Shown one piece after another: positions 43,505 to 51,160 of a stretch of 64,000 nt of DNA (position 1 is the first letter of the stretch; each line of letters opens with the position of its first letter). Source of the DNA: Tritrichomonas musculus. Lineage: Eukaryota > Parabasalia > Tritrichomonadida > Tritrichomonadidae. Under the pieces are notes generated by a model. It had not been told where the DNA came from. It did not search any database and saw only the letters and a program-made list of their open reading frames with translations. The position numbers and the translations under genes were made by a program. The stretch covers positions 1,071,001 to 1,135,000 of the forward strand of contig JAPFFF010000020.1 in assembly GCA_039105265.1 (NCBI GenBank). Direction: 5' to 3'.

Positions 43505-43908
43505 GATGGTCAATTTTTTTTTGGGATCACAAAATGGGATTTCGTGAGAATCTTGGTTTTTTGAATGGAAACAATAGGATAGGTCGAACTTTTCGATCCC
43601 AATTATCGTCCCAATTTTGACGCGGCCAACTTTTCTATAAATTATTTTTATGTATAGGGTCGTAATTTTCGTTGTTTGATTTTTTTCCTATAGAAGTTTT
43701 TAAAGAATGGGATCAAAAATGGGATCAAAAATGGGATCATTAAAAATGTAATAAAATGATAACAAAAAACTAGGTCATTTATGTAAGGTCAAATAATGTC
43801 CTAGGTTTAAAAAGTGAAACTCCTGATTTTTAAAAATGGGATCGTCCCAAAAAAATGGGATTGACCACAATAAATAAATAAAGAAAAAGAAAATAAAAAA
43901 ATTTTTGT
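43505..43908. repeat. Convergent spacer with repeated GGGATC motifs
   Basis: The 404-base non-coding gap between two convergent genes of the element contains AAAATGGGATCA-type units at about 43532, 43706, 43720, 43732, 43836 and 43854, mirrored by GATCCCAATT and GTCCCAATTTT at about 43593-43617. One point is a clean palindrome, TGGGATCGTCCCA. The region is richer in G and C than its neighbours. It may act as a bidirectional terminator, a protein-binding array or a packaging or replication signal; none of these is shown by sequence alone. Confidence 0.6.
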
Positions 43909-44214
43909 TTATTGAGAATTCTTTTTGAAGTAATCCTTATTGAAGGTGATCTTTCCATTTGGATTATCAGGGAATTTCATGATTTTCCTCTGCAACATCA
44001 ATGTTATCACGTAATAACAATCAATATAGGGCTTGACATCTTTCCAGTTTTGCTGAAACCACATTACTGCATCTTCGACATTTTCAAATTTTCGACAAGG
44101 AATTTCTTGATTGACCCAATACCATTCCCCCAAGTCCTGCAATTCCTCAAGTTCGGGGTCACGTCCAAGATAGCCAGAAATAAATTCCCAAGCTTCCGTA
44201 TTTCGATACGACAT
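43909..44214 (-). CDS. Small paralogous protein 1 (MSYxNTxAW family) of the element
   Basis: I place the start at the ATG complementary to 44212-44214, because the paralogue at 45382 begins at the equivalent MSYKNTDAW; an ATG 13 codons further out (44253) would add residues that correspond to a DNA motif shared with the next copy. The product has about 101 residues: MSYRNTEAWEFISGYLGRD, an acidic helix with Asp/Leu, then FENVEDAVMWFQQNWKDVKP. The second motif (aromatic, (V/I)E(D/E)(A/G)(V/I)MW) is shared by all three family members. No known domain is recognised. Confidence 0.65.
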   Translation of the reverse strand: MSYRNTEAWEFISGYLGRDPELEELQDLGEWYWVNQEIPCRKFENVEDAVMWFQQNWKDVKPYIDCYYVITLMLQRKIMKFPDNPNGKITFNKDYFKKNSQ

Positions 44215-44255
44215 AATAAAAAATGATTTGACATCACTAAAACTTTCGTTCATTT

Positions 44256-44289
44256 ATTTTTTCAATACTTTATGATTGGCCGGCTATTC
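44256..44289 (-). promoter_or_regulatory. Promoter-like module, copy A1
   Basis: On the minus strand it reads AATAGCCGGCCAATCATAAA then GTATTGAAAAA and lies directly before the minus-strand paralogue. It matches 45277-45306 and, in its core CCGxCCAAT..TAAA.TATTGAAAAA, the B copies at 44679-44729 and 45313-45363. Confidence 0.55.
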
Positions 44290-44339
44290 GACAAAAAAAA
44301 CGATAAAAAATAAAAAAGAGTAAAAAATTAATTGTTTAT

Positions 44340-44645
44340 TTAGAAAAATGTCATTGATGCTTTCTTTTGATCTTCCGTCAAAATTTGTTCAGATCTTTCA
44401 GGAGTGAAGTTCAATTCTTCTCCCTCATCGTTGAAAATATGGATATGTTTTTCAATGACGGGTTTAAATGTATCCCAAAAATGTTCAAACCAGAACACTG
44501 CATCTTCGACATCGTCAAAGTGTTCGTTGTCAGATCCGAAACAGTAACAAATTGTATTTCCAAGATTTTGCAAATCTTCTAAATTGAGTTCCCGTCCGTA
44601 ACGGTATGTAAGATATTTCCAGGCTTTGGTTTCAGTGAAGGACAT
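44340..44645 (-). CDS. Small paralogous protein 2 (MSFTETKAW) of the element
   Basis: The only ATG near the start is at 44645, giving 101 residues beginning MSFTETKAWKYLTYRYG. It shares with its neighbours the FDDVEDAVFWFEHFWDTFKP motif and overall length. The bases just before the ATG (AGTGATGTCAAATCATTTTTTA) are nearly identical to those before copy 1. Unknown function; it probably arose by tandem duplication with copy 1. Confidence 0.65.
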   Translation of the reverse strand: MSFTETKAWKYLTYRYGRELNLEDLQNLGNTICYCFGSDNEHFDDVEDAVFWFEHFWDTFKPVIEKHIHIFNDEGEELNFTPERSEQILTEDQKKASMTFF

Positions 44646-44678
44646 ATTAAAAAATGATTTGACATCACTAAAAATTTT

Positions 44679-44729
44679 ATTAATAATATTTTTCAATAGT
44701 TTACAATTGGTCGGGTAAAATCTTGCCTC
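44679..44729 (-). promoter_or_regulatory. Promoter-like module, copy B1
   Basis: On the minus strand it reads ATTTTACCCGACCAATTGTA followed by AACTATTGAAAAATATTAAT and AATAAAAT, ending about 30 bases before the start of paralogue 2. It is an almost exact inverted copy of 45313-45363. Confidence 0.6.
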
Positions 44730-44827
44730 AACTAAACTTTTTGAAAGATATTGTTTAAGTCAAAAAAACGATTAAAAAAAAAGAATAAAAAATAAAAATA
44801 ATAAAAAGAGAATAAAAAATTAATTGT

Positions 44828-45226
44828 TTATTTATTAGATTTTGGAGATTTGAGTTCCATCACTTCTTCTTCTTCTTCTGATTCAGAAGATGTTGTACTT
44901 GAATCCTTTTGTGTTTCCATTTCGTTTTCGGAATTTGGTGTTGATGGAACGATTTGAACTACATTGGAAAATCGGATGTCTTGAAAAACTGAATCGAAAT
45001 GATCGATTTCTTCCTCTTCTGTTCGGTCTTTTTTTTCATTCTGCAGTGTTTCTAATGTTGTTTCAACATCTTCTAAATCGTAATGTTGACGTCGATCGAG
45101 AATTTTTTTCAATGTTTCTTTTTTGTAACCATAATACTTTCGCTCCCCAGCGAATTCTAAGAAAAATCTTCTTGAGTTTTCACGACACCATTCCCAGAAA
45201 CATGGTTTCGATTTGCGAGAATACAT
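44828..45226 (-). CDS. 132-residue acidic-tailed protein of the element
   Basis: The first ATG is at 45226. The N-terminus MYSRKSKPCFWEWCREN is basic and aromatic, followed by a helical segment (KKETLKKILDRRQHYDLEDVE) and a Ser/Glu-rich acidic tail ending KSPKSNK. It is divergently placed to the paralogue at 45382, sharing a 155-base intergenic region. No family is recognised. The acidic tail suggests a disordered C-terminus. Confidence 0.55.
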   Translation of the reverse strand: MYSRKSKPCFWEWCRENSRRFFLEFAGERKYYGYKKETLKKILDRRQHYDLEDVETTLETLQNEKKDRTEEEEIDHFDSVFQDIRFSNVVQIVPSTPNSENEMETQKDSSTTSSESEEEEEVMELKSPKSNK

Positions 45227-45276
45227 AATTAAAAAATGAATTAGCAACGGATGACTTCACCAAAATAAAAAAATAA

Positions 45277-45363
45277 ATAGCCGGACAATCATAAAGTATT
45301 GAAAAACTAAATTAAAATTTTACCCGACCAATTGTAAACTATTGAAAAATATTAATAATAAAA
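45277..45363 (+). promoter_or_regulatory. Promoter-like modules A2 and B2 before paralogue 3
   Basis: The divergent intergenic region holds A2 (AATAGCCGGACAATCATAAA, then GTATTGAAAAA) followed by B2 (TTTTACCCGACCAATTGTAA, then ACTATTGAAAAATATTAATA). Both point toward the plus-strand paralogue at 45382, just as A1 and B1 point toward theirs on the minus strand. Each family member therefore comes with its own upstream module. Confidence 0.6.
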
Positions 45364-45381
45364 TACACCTCATTTCTTAAA

Positions 45382-45792
45382 ATGTCTTATAAAAACACTG
45401 ATGCTTGGCGTTACATATCAAAGCGTTGGGGTTCATGGCTCAAAGACAATGGAGCTGTCCATATCTCTGCGATATGTGGAGTAATTGCTCACTATTTTGA
45501 ATGTTACTGTGACGAATTTCAATCAATCGAAGAAGGCATAATGTGGTGCCAAGACGTGTGGCCAATGATTCTCCCACTTGTCGAAACAATGGTCATCTAT
45601 GATCGAAATGGATGGGAGATCGATGATTCAAAAGATAAGGAATCATTAAAACATGAAAATCTCCCGCCATCAGCACCCGGAGGACAAATTACTCATCAGA
45701 TAATTCCTGAACTCGAGGAAATCATAAAGATTACGAAAGAGAATTGGAAAAAAGACAACAATGATTCTGGTGATGAAGATGACAATGAATAA
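45382..45792 (+). CDS. Small paralogous protein 3 (MSYKNTDAW) of the element
   Basis: The 136-residue product begins MSYKNTDAWRYISKRWG and has the family motif FQSIEEGIMWCQDVWPMILP at about residues 46-65. Compared with copies 1 and 2 it carries about 35 extra residues, ending in an acidic Asp/Glu/Asn tail. It lies on the opposite strand to its two paralogues. Unknown function; the conserved Trp-rich helix suggests a small interaction domain. Confidence 0.65.
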   Translation: MSYKNTDAWRYISKRWGSWLKDNGAVHISAICGVIAHYFECYCDEFQSIEEGIMWCQDVWPMILPLVETMVIYDRNGWEIDDSKDKESLKHENLPPSAPGGQITHQIIPELEEIIKITKENWKKDNNDSGDEDDNE

Positions 45793-45823
45793 AAAAATTT
45801 AATTTTCTCAATCAATTACTTTT

Positions 45824-46333
45824 TTATTTTTTATATCCATTTATATAATCTATGAGATCGTTGATTGTGCTTTTTATTTTTCGTATATCATCTTTGAGGT
45901 CATTGATATCTTTTTCGGAATCATTTTTCATTTTTTCATAAGTGAACTTATAAGATGTATTTTCTATTTTGAGTTTTTTAATTTCATCATATATGTTTTC
46001 GATTTGTTTTTGATATGCACTAAGATTTTCCACTTTTTTAGTCAAATCATTTCTTACATATTCATCAACTTCTTTTGCACGCGTAGATGCATTTGTTATT
46101 TCTTCTCGAATTTTTTCTTCATCATCATTTTTTGTTGTATCCCATCTTTTTAACATTAAAACACCTTTTATTTTGGTTATTCGATATCCTTTCACATAAT
46201 ACATTTTATTTAATTTATGTGTCGTAAGTGCATCCATCTCATCTTTATGCATTGAATAGAATGCATTAAATTCATCAATCGTATTAAACTCTTTTATAAA
46301 ATTTTTAATGGGTTCAATAATATTCACATTCAT
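45824..46333 (-). CDS. 169-residue coiled-coil protein of the element
   Basis: Residues 1-65 form a small folded domain with the pattern IDEFNAFYSMHKDEMDALTT, then HKLNKMYYVKGYRITKIKG, which looks like a compact helix-turn-strand DNA- or protein-binding domain. Residues about 70-165 are a long coiled coil rich in Lys, Glu, Asp and Asn. An A8 tract (T8 on the coding strand, 46336-46343) directly precedes the ATG. Trichomonad Mavericks are said to contain small coiled-coil proteins of this kind, but I cannot name the family. Confidence 0.6.
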   Translation of the reverse strand: MNVNIIEPIKNFIKEFNTIDEFNAFYSMHKDEMDALTTHKLNKMYYVKGYRITKIKGVLMLKRWDTTKNDDEEKIREEITNASTRAKEVDEYVRNDLTKKVENLSAYQKQIENIYDEIKKLKIENTSYKFTYEKMKNDSEKDINDLKDDIRKIKSTINDLIDYINGYKK

Positions 46334-46369
46334 TTAAAAAAAATAAAAATTTCTTATTCCCTTTTAAAA

Positions 46370-46504
46370 ATGATTGTAACTAATATTTTATTGGGTTTGT
46401 TAGTTGTGATTGAGTTTTTCAATCTTTGCATAAGATGTATTAAATGTGTCCCTCCAGAGGATCCACCATTAGATGAAAACATTCGAAGAAAAATGTATTC
46501 TTAA
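46370..46504 (+). CDS. 44-residue single-pass membrane protein of the element
   Basis: The short frame reads MIVTNILLGLLVVIEFFNLC, then a cysteine-containing basic stretch (IRCIKCVPPEDPP) and a charged tail. The first 20 residues form a convincing transmembrane helix. It fits exactly between the divergent start at 46333 and the 3' end of the minus gene at 46507, as expected of a real small gene in a compact element. Small membrane proteins occur in adenovirus-like elements and may help entry or exit. The evidence is composition and placement only. Confidence 0.5.
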   Translation: MIVTNILLGLLVVIEFFNLCIRCIKCVPPEDPPLDENIRRKMYS

Positions 46505-46506
46505 TT

Positions 46507-46812
46507 TTATTCAGCATGGAATTTTACGAAATTCGGAGGTGATGACGAATTATTCGGAAGCGAACTTGCTATTTGTTCTGTTGTTTTTGGATTTGAATTA
46601 GATCCACTTGCCCATTTATTTGCAACATCACTCACATTATGAATTATTTTTCCAATATGTGATGCACCCGGAAGGAGATAATCACCATGTTTCTCTACAA
46701 ATTCTCCAATTTTACTTGTAATTGGAGCAACTTTTGATACGACGTTTTTGACTCCGTTAGTAAATTTATTCCAACCATCTTGAAGTCTTTTACCAAAAGA
46801 TCCAAAAGCCAT
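46507..46812 (-). CDS. 101-residue amphipathic protein, pVI-like candidate
   Basis: The N-terminal half (MAFGSFGKRLQDGWNKFTNG, then VKNVVSKVAPITSKIGEFVE) is a basic amphipathic helix with regularly spaced Phe, Trp, Val and Ile and many glycines. A Ser/Asn/Pro-rich tail follows. Adenovirus protein VI, a membrane-lytic internal capsid protein, also begins with an amphipathic, Gly/Trp/Phe-containing helix, and Polinton-type elements are known to carry pVI-like proteins. A T8 tract (complement of 46825-46832) precedes the ATG by 12 bases. It sits directly beside the capsid genes, divergently oriented. The pVI role is inferred, not shown. Confidence 0.55.
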   Translation of the reverse strand: MAFGSFGKRLQDGWNKFTNGVKNVVSKVAPITSKIGEFVEKHGDYLLPGASHIGKIIHNVSDVANKWASGSNSNPKTTEQIASSLPNNSSSPPNFVKFHAE

Positions 46813-46885
46813 TTTACATCAGGTAAAAAAAATCTCATCTTAAAAAAAGAAATATGGGTTTATTTTTTTTATTTACTGAGAAAAT

Positions 46886-48799
46886 ATGACTTACGCGAAT
46901 GTCCAATACCAAAATAGAGGTAATGATGAAGGAGATGTTTTAAACTTCTTCAACGACAAATTAAGGAATTTAATTCAACGAAATAGTGGAGATAATACAT
47001 TCTCAATTGTACAAGAAAATTGTCATGATAAAGATGAACCAGTTAATTTAAACACAAAAACAAAAATAAGATTAACACATTCTGCACACACTATGTCTCA
47101 AATAGAAAAAGGTTTTGTTGAAATATTTTTACAATTGAAACTCAAATTAGATGTTGCAGATCGACTTTTATATGACATAACAAGTCGACATTTACAATAT
47201 ATATTTGTTGGATTTAAAGATGCAGTTGAATTAATTTCTGAAGCATTCTTCTGGGTTGATGGCAGATTAGTTGACAATTATCATCAAAACGAAATGATTC
47301 GTGAATCTTTTGCATATAATAGTATTCGTGGAAAAGATGCCAAAAAAGCTTGTCCACATTCTCACTCATTATGGGAAGATGTTTGTATGATGTCTCCAAA
47401 TGTATGCGGAGTTTATATTCCAATTGAGAAATTCTTTAGTGCAGGAAAAGATGATGAATATGTTTTGAAGGATACCGGAGAAGCAGATGAAACGTCAACA
47501 GAGAATATAAATAAAAATAATAAATTTAGGGCTGACAAAGAAGTTGATGTCGAAATAAAATTATGTATTCCATTCACTGACCAACTCGTTTTGCAAGCAT
47601 GGAGACTTTATCCAAATAGAATTTTAGGAGAAATGGAAGAAGAAGTGAAATTTGCTACGTATGGTTTAGTTTGGTGCCAAGTTCATCCAAAGCATGTTGC
47701 AGAAGTGAAAAAGTTTTGGATGATGGATACAAAAAAAACAGAATATGGTGCACCAGATTATCTTCCCATAACAAATCACTTTGTTCAAATCAATAATCCT
47801 GCAATGATTGTTCAAAAAACAAGAAGGATAAAGGCATCTCAAGATCATGAATGGGGAGTACCGAAAGAGGGAGATAAATTTTATGGTATTTCAACAATGC
47901 CAGCAGAAAAATTACACACAACTAATTGGGGTCCACGAACAATTGAATATTCAGTCATTCCAGCAACATTAAAAGTCATAGATAATGGATGTAAAATTAC
48001 TCATTGTAAATCAAATTGTGCCGGATTTGGCATTAAACCTGATGTGATTCAAGCTTTAATGGAAACATTAAATGAACCAATTATTATTCCAGCTCAAGAA
48101 TTAACAAGACATCAATTTGAAGGACATCCAAACGCGTCAGGATTTAAACAATCAAAGACTGTTCCATTAAGAAATGCAACAAATATTACAGTCATGTTCC
48201 CTCTCCATAATAATGATTACACGGTATTCCAAAACATTAATTATAAAGATGTAAAATTAATAGTCAATAAGAAAACATATCCCGAAACAGAATGGGAACA
48301 CACATGGGATGCAAGATTTGTCCAATATCAATTAATGGCAAATGAATTGGACGGTATGATAGAACCAACACAAGAATTTATGGAATCAATATCAAAGCCA
48401 TTATCTCTCGAATTTGATAAGAAAGAACTCTCAACTGATAGATATCGTTGCGCTTCAGACCCAGATGAAGGGTACAGATTTTTGATGTGCCCATTTGATA
48501 ATACCAGTTTTGGTATCAATTTCCAACTTGAAAGAGGGAATGCAGGATATGTTTTTGATGGTATTGATACTGGAAGTCATACAGTTTCTGTTGATTTCCA
48601 TGGTTCCCCAATGAGACCCGGTGAAAGTGATGTCCTATTTTATCCTGATTTAGGTCCAGATTTGAAATGGAAAAAAGTAACTGATACTTCATCACCTCCT
48701 CCACCAGAATTATGGATTTGCTCAGATACATATTGGACATGGTCTGTTCAAGATGGCGTTAGATATTACCAAAGAGGTATTCCTGCAGGATACGAGTAA
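46886..48799 (+). CDS. Major capsid protein candidate 1 (double jelly-roll type)
   Basis: The 637-residue protein is beta-rich and has the length of Polinton double-jelly-roll capsid proteins. Motifs shared with the next gene are SGDNTFS near residue 35, SQIEK near 72, FVGFKDAVELISEA (about 109-122), QNEMIRESFAYNSIR, PHSHSLWEDVC, PLTDQLVLQAWRLYPN, IPAQELTRHQFE, VPLRNATNITVMFP, and near the end DNTSFGINFQLERGNAGYVF and ELWICSDTYW. The FVGFK...ISE and RLYP patterns are what I would expect of Polinton major capsid proteins. Position after the pVI-like gene and before a penton-like and fibre-like gene supports this. A T8 tract (46863-46870) lies 15 bases upstream of the ATG. Confidence 0.75.
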   Translation: MTYANVQYQNRGNDEGDVLNFFNDKLRNLIQRNSGDNTFSIVQENCHDKDEPVNLNTKTKIRLTHSAHTMSQIEKGFVEIFLQLKLKLDVADRLLYDITSRHLQYIFVGFKDAVELISEAFFWVDGRLVDNYHQNEMIRESFAYNSIRGKDAKKACPHSHSLWEDVCMMSPNVCGVYIPIEKFFSAGKDDEYVLKDTGEADETSTENINKNNKFRADKEVDVEIKLCIPFTDQLVLQAWRLYPNRILGEMEEEVKFATYGLVWCQVHPKHVAEVKKFWMMDTKKTEYGAPDYLPITNHFVQINNPAMIVQKTRRIKASQDHEWGVPKEGDKFYGISTMPAEKLHTTNWGPRTIEYSVIPATLKVIDNGCKITHCKSNCAGFGIKPDVIQALMETLNEPIIIPAQELTRHQFEGHPNASGFKQSKTVPLRNATNITVMFPLHNNDYTVFQNINYKDVKLIVNKKTYPETEWEHTWDARFVQYQLMANELDGMIEPTQEFMESISKPLSLEFDKKELSTDRYRCASDPDEGYRFLMCPFDNTSFGINFQLERGNAGYVFDGIDTGSHTVSVDFHGSPMRPGESDVLFYPDLGPDLKWKKVTDTSSPPPPELWICSDTYWTWSVQDGVRYYQRGIPAGYE

Positions 48800-48843
48800 A
48801 AATGATTCATTAAGTTAAAATATTATTTTTTTGAATAACAAAA

Positions 48844-50607
48844 ATGACTTTTGAGAACGCAAGATATAAAAATTCGGGAAATAACGAAGGAGATATTACG
48901 GGCTTTTTTCAACATCATATGAAAACATTATTACAATTTAATAGTGGGGATAACACTTTTTCAACATTTTCCGAAGAATTTCATGAAAAAGATATACCAT
49001 TACCCATTGGTGAAAAAACACATTTGATGCTCACTCATCCAAATCACACAATATCTCAAATCGAAAAAAGTTTCATCTCAATGGAAATCGAATTTGAAGT
49101 CGGTTTTGATAAAGAATTGAATTATGCAAATTGGATAAAAGAAGCTATTGACGATGGGTTAGCAGTCACTTTGAAACAAAAAGATGAACATCAAATAAAT
49201 CAAATTTTTGTTGGTTTTAAGGATGCAGTTGAAATCATATCAGAAGCAAGATTCTATTGTGATGGAAAATTAATTAATGAATATTATCAAAACGAAATGA
49301 TTCGAGAGTCTTTTGCATATAATTCCATTCGAACAAAAGATGCAAAAATAACATGTCCGCACTCTCATTCATTATGGGAAAATGTTTGTATTATGTCTCC
49401 AAATGTTTGCGGATGCTATATTCCAATGACCGAACTCGTTTGGGACAAAGCTTCAAAGACTCCAAAATGGAAAAAAATAACAATGGAAATTATCATCCCA
49501 TTAACAGATCAATTGGTTTTACAAGCATGGAGACTTTATCCAAATATTATTGTAGGAGATATTGTTGAAGAAATCAGAACATCATTAGATGGGCTTGTTT
49601 GGTGTCAAATTCCTCCTGCAAATGTTGCAGAATTAAAAAGATTTTGGGATAATAATCCAAATATTGGATATTTCCATCCAACAGCAACACTTCCAAAAAG
49701 ATTTAATCAAATTGGTCAAGATGGAAAAATTGTTTCAAAAATGGAAATAACCGAAAGACTCTTAGACGGCAACGAACCAATTTATAATTGGGAATTTATG
49801 AACAACGCATTAGTCGTCAATAAAAAGGTCAAACCAATGATTAAAAAAGGAAGAACAAATTGTTTTGGGTTTGGCATAAAACCAGAATGTGTTGAAGAAT
49901 TAATGGAAGTATTTAATGAGGAAATTTATATTCCTGCTCAAGAATTAACGAGACATATTTTCGAACAAAAACATACAGAAAAAGGAATTGTTTGCTCAAA
50001 AATTGTTCCTTTAAGAAATGCAACAAATATTACAATGATGTTCCCAAGACAATATTCCGATATCACTTGTTATCAAAATCCAATGTATAAAAATGTTCAA
50101 TTATTGATAGATAAAAAAGTTTACCCTCAACAAGAATTTGAAAATACTTGGGATGGCAGATTTGTGCAATATCAACTTTGTGCAAATGAATTGGATGGAG
50201 TTGAAGCTACTCAAGAATTTATGGAATCAATATCGAGACCTTTAAATAACGTTTATGACCATTCATTAAAAAGATTTTATTCTGGAACCTTTGATAATAC
50301 CAGTTTTGGCATTAATTTTCAATTGGAAAGAGGTAATGCAGGTTATGTTTTCGATGGAATAGATACTGGTTGTCGAGGTGTTAAAATTGAATTTCATGGA
50401 GATGCAATTGATTTAGATGAAAATGTCAAATTAGGAAAAAATGATACTTATTTATATCCTGAGACGGATGCAGATGGAACAACGGCTGATGAGCAACCTC
50501 AAAGACCCCCTCCTGAAATGTGGATTTGTTCTGATACGTATTGGTCATGGTCTGCAGAAAATGGAGTTGAATATCATAAAGATGGAGTCCCTATTGGATT
50601 CGAGTAA
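48844..50607 (+). CDS. Major capsid protein candidate 2, tandem paralogue
   Basis: The 587-residue product is a clear paralogue of its upstream neighbour: start, middle motifs and the end (PPPEMWICSDTYWSWSAENG) correspond throughout, while loop regions differ in length and sequence. Only 44 bases separate the two genes. A T7 tract (48826-48832) lies before the ATG. Two double-jelly-roll paralogues may make mixed capsomers, or one may occupy a special place in the shell. The duplication is old enough that the proteins differ at roughly half of their positions by eye. Confidence 0.75.
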   Translation: MTFENARYKNSGNNEGDITGFFQHHMKTLLQFNSGDNTFSTFSEEFHEKDIPLPIGEKTHLMLTHPNHTISQIEKSFISMEIEFEVGFDKELNYANWIKEAIDDGLAVTLKQKDEHQINQIFVGFKDAVEIISEARFYCDGKLINEYYQNEMIRESFAYNSIRTKDAKITCPHSHSLWENVCIMSPNVCGCYIPMTELVWDKASKTPKWKKITMEIIIPLTDQLVLQAWRLYPNIIVGDIVEEIRTSLDGLVWCQIPPANVAELKRFWDNNPNIGYFHPTATLPKRFNQIGQDGKIVSKMEITERLLDGNEPIYNWEFMNNALVVNKKVKPMIKKGRTNCFGFGIKPECVEELMEVFNEEIYIPAQELTRHIFEQKHTEKGIVCSKIVPLRNATNITMMFPRQYSDITCYQNPMYKNVQLLIDKKVYPQQEFENTWDGRFVQYQLCANELDGVEATQEFMESISRPLNNVYDHSLKRFYSGTFDNTSFGINFQLERGNAGYVFDGIDTGCRGVKIEFHGDAIDLDENVKLGKNDTYLYPETDADGTTADEQPQRPPPEMWICSDTYWSWSAENGVEYHKDGVPIGFE

Positions 50608-50635
50608 AAGATTAATAATTTTTTTTATTATAAAT

Positions 50636-51130
50636 ATGTCGAGATTAATTTCGTATAATATAAACCCTGATATCAATGTTCAAACAGGTGCTGATAAAAC
50701 TTATTTTCCTGTTCGAGGATGGAAATTGACTGGAGATGAAATTACAGCACAAACAGTAAATTGTTTAAAAACAAGAGGATTTTATTTTAATCCTGCCAAT
50801 AATCATTTTGCTTTTATGTATCCTCAAGAATTTGTTTCCCCAAGTAATGTTGAAAAAGATAAATACATTATTTTTCAATATTGTAGATGCACGGTTGATG
50901 GTTCAATTTCTGGTGAAGTAGAAGTTCATGCAAATTTTGTTCCACGAGATAATTATTGTGATTCCTTAGTTTATTATGCAAATTTACAAGTCCCAGATGA
51001 TAATCGAAAATATAAAGTAAATAGTAATCGAAAACAAGGTTTTGAAGTTTGGTTCACAGATGGAAAAGGAGATGGAACAAAAACTGTGATTCCAGATGAT
51101 TTTGTTTTATTCTTGAAATTAATTTATTGA
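50636..51130 (+). CDS. Probable minor capsid (penton-like) protein
   Basis: I choose ATG 50636, which follows a T8 tract (50619-50626) and gives 164 residues; the open frame reaches back into the previous gene only by chance. The protein is beta-rich (MSRLISYNINPDINVQTGAD, VEVHANFVPRDNYCDSLVYY). Size, predicted beta content and position directly after the capsid genes match the single-jelly-roll penton proteins of Polintons. No residue-level family match can be claimed from memory. Confidence 0.55.
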   Translation: MSRLISYNINPDINVQTGADKTYFPVRGWKLTGDEITAQTVNCLKTRGFYFNPANNHFAFMYPQEFVSPSNVEKDKYIIFQYCRCTVDGSISGEVEVHANFVPRDNYCDSLVYYANLQVPDDNRKYKVNSNRKQGFEVWFTDGKGDGTKTVIPDDFVLFLKLIY

Positions 51131-51160
51131 GAGTATATGGGATAAAAATATTTTTTTGAA

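Noticed and set aside
44215-44253. N-terminal extension of small paralogue 1 (start at 44253)
   Set aside because: The extra residues come from an upstream DNA motif shared with copy 2, where no ATG exists; the third copy starts at the internal MSY position.
50441-50635. Upstream start of the penton-like gene inside the capsid 2 gene
   Set aside because: The overlap is long, the extra residues have no structure-like pattern, and ATG 50636 follows a T8 tract like its neighbours.
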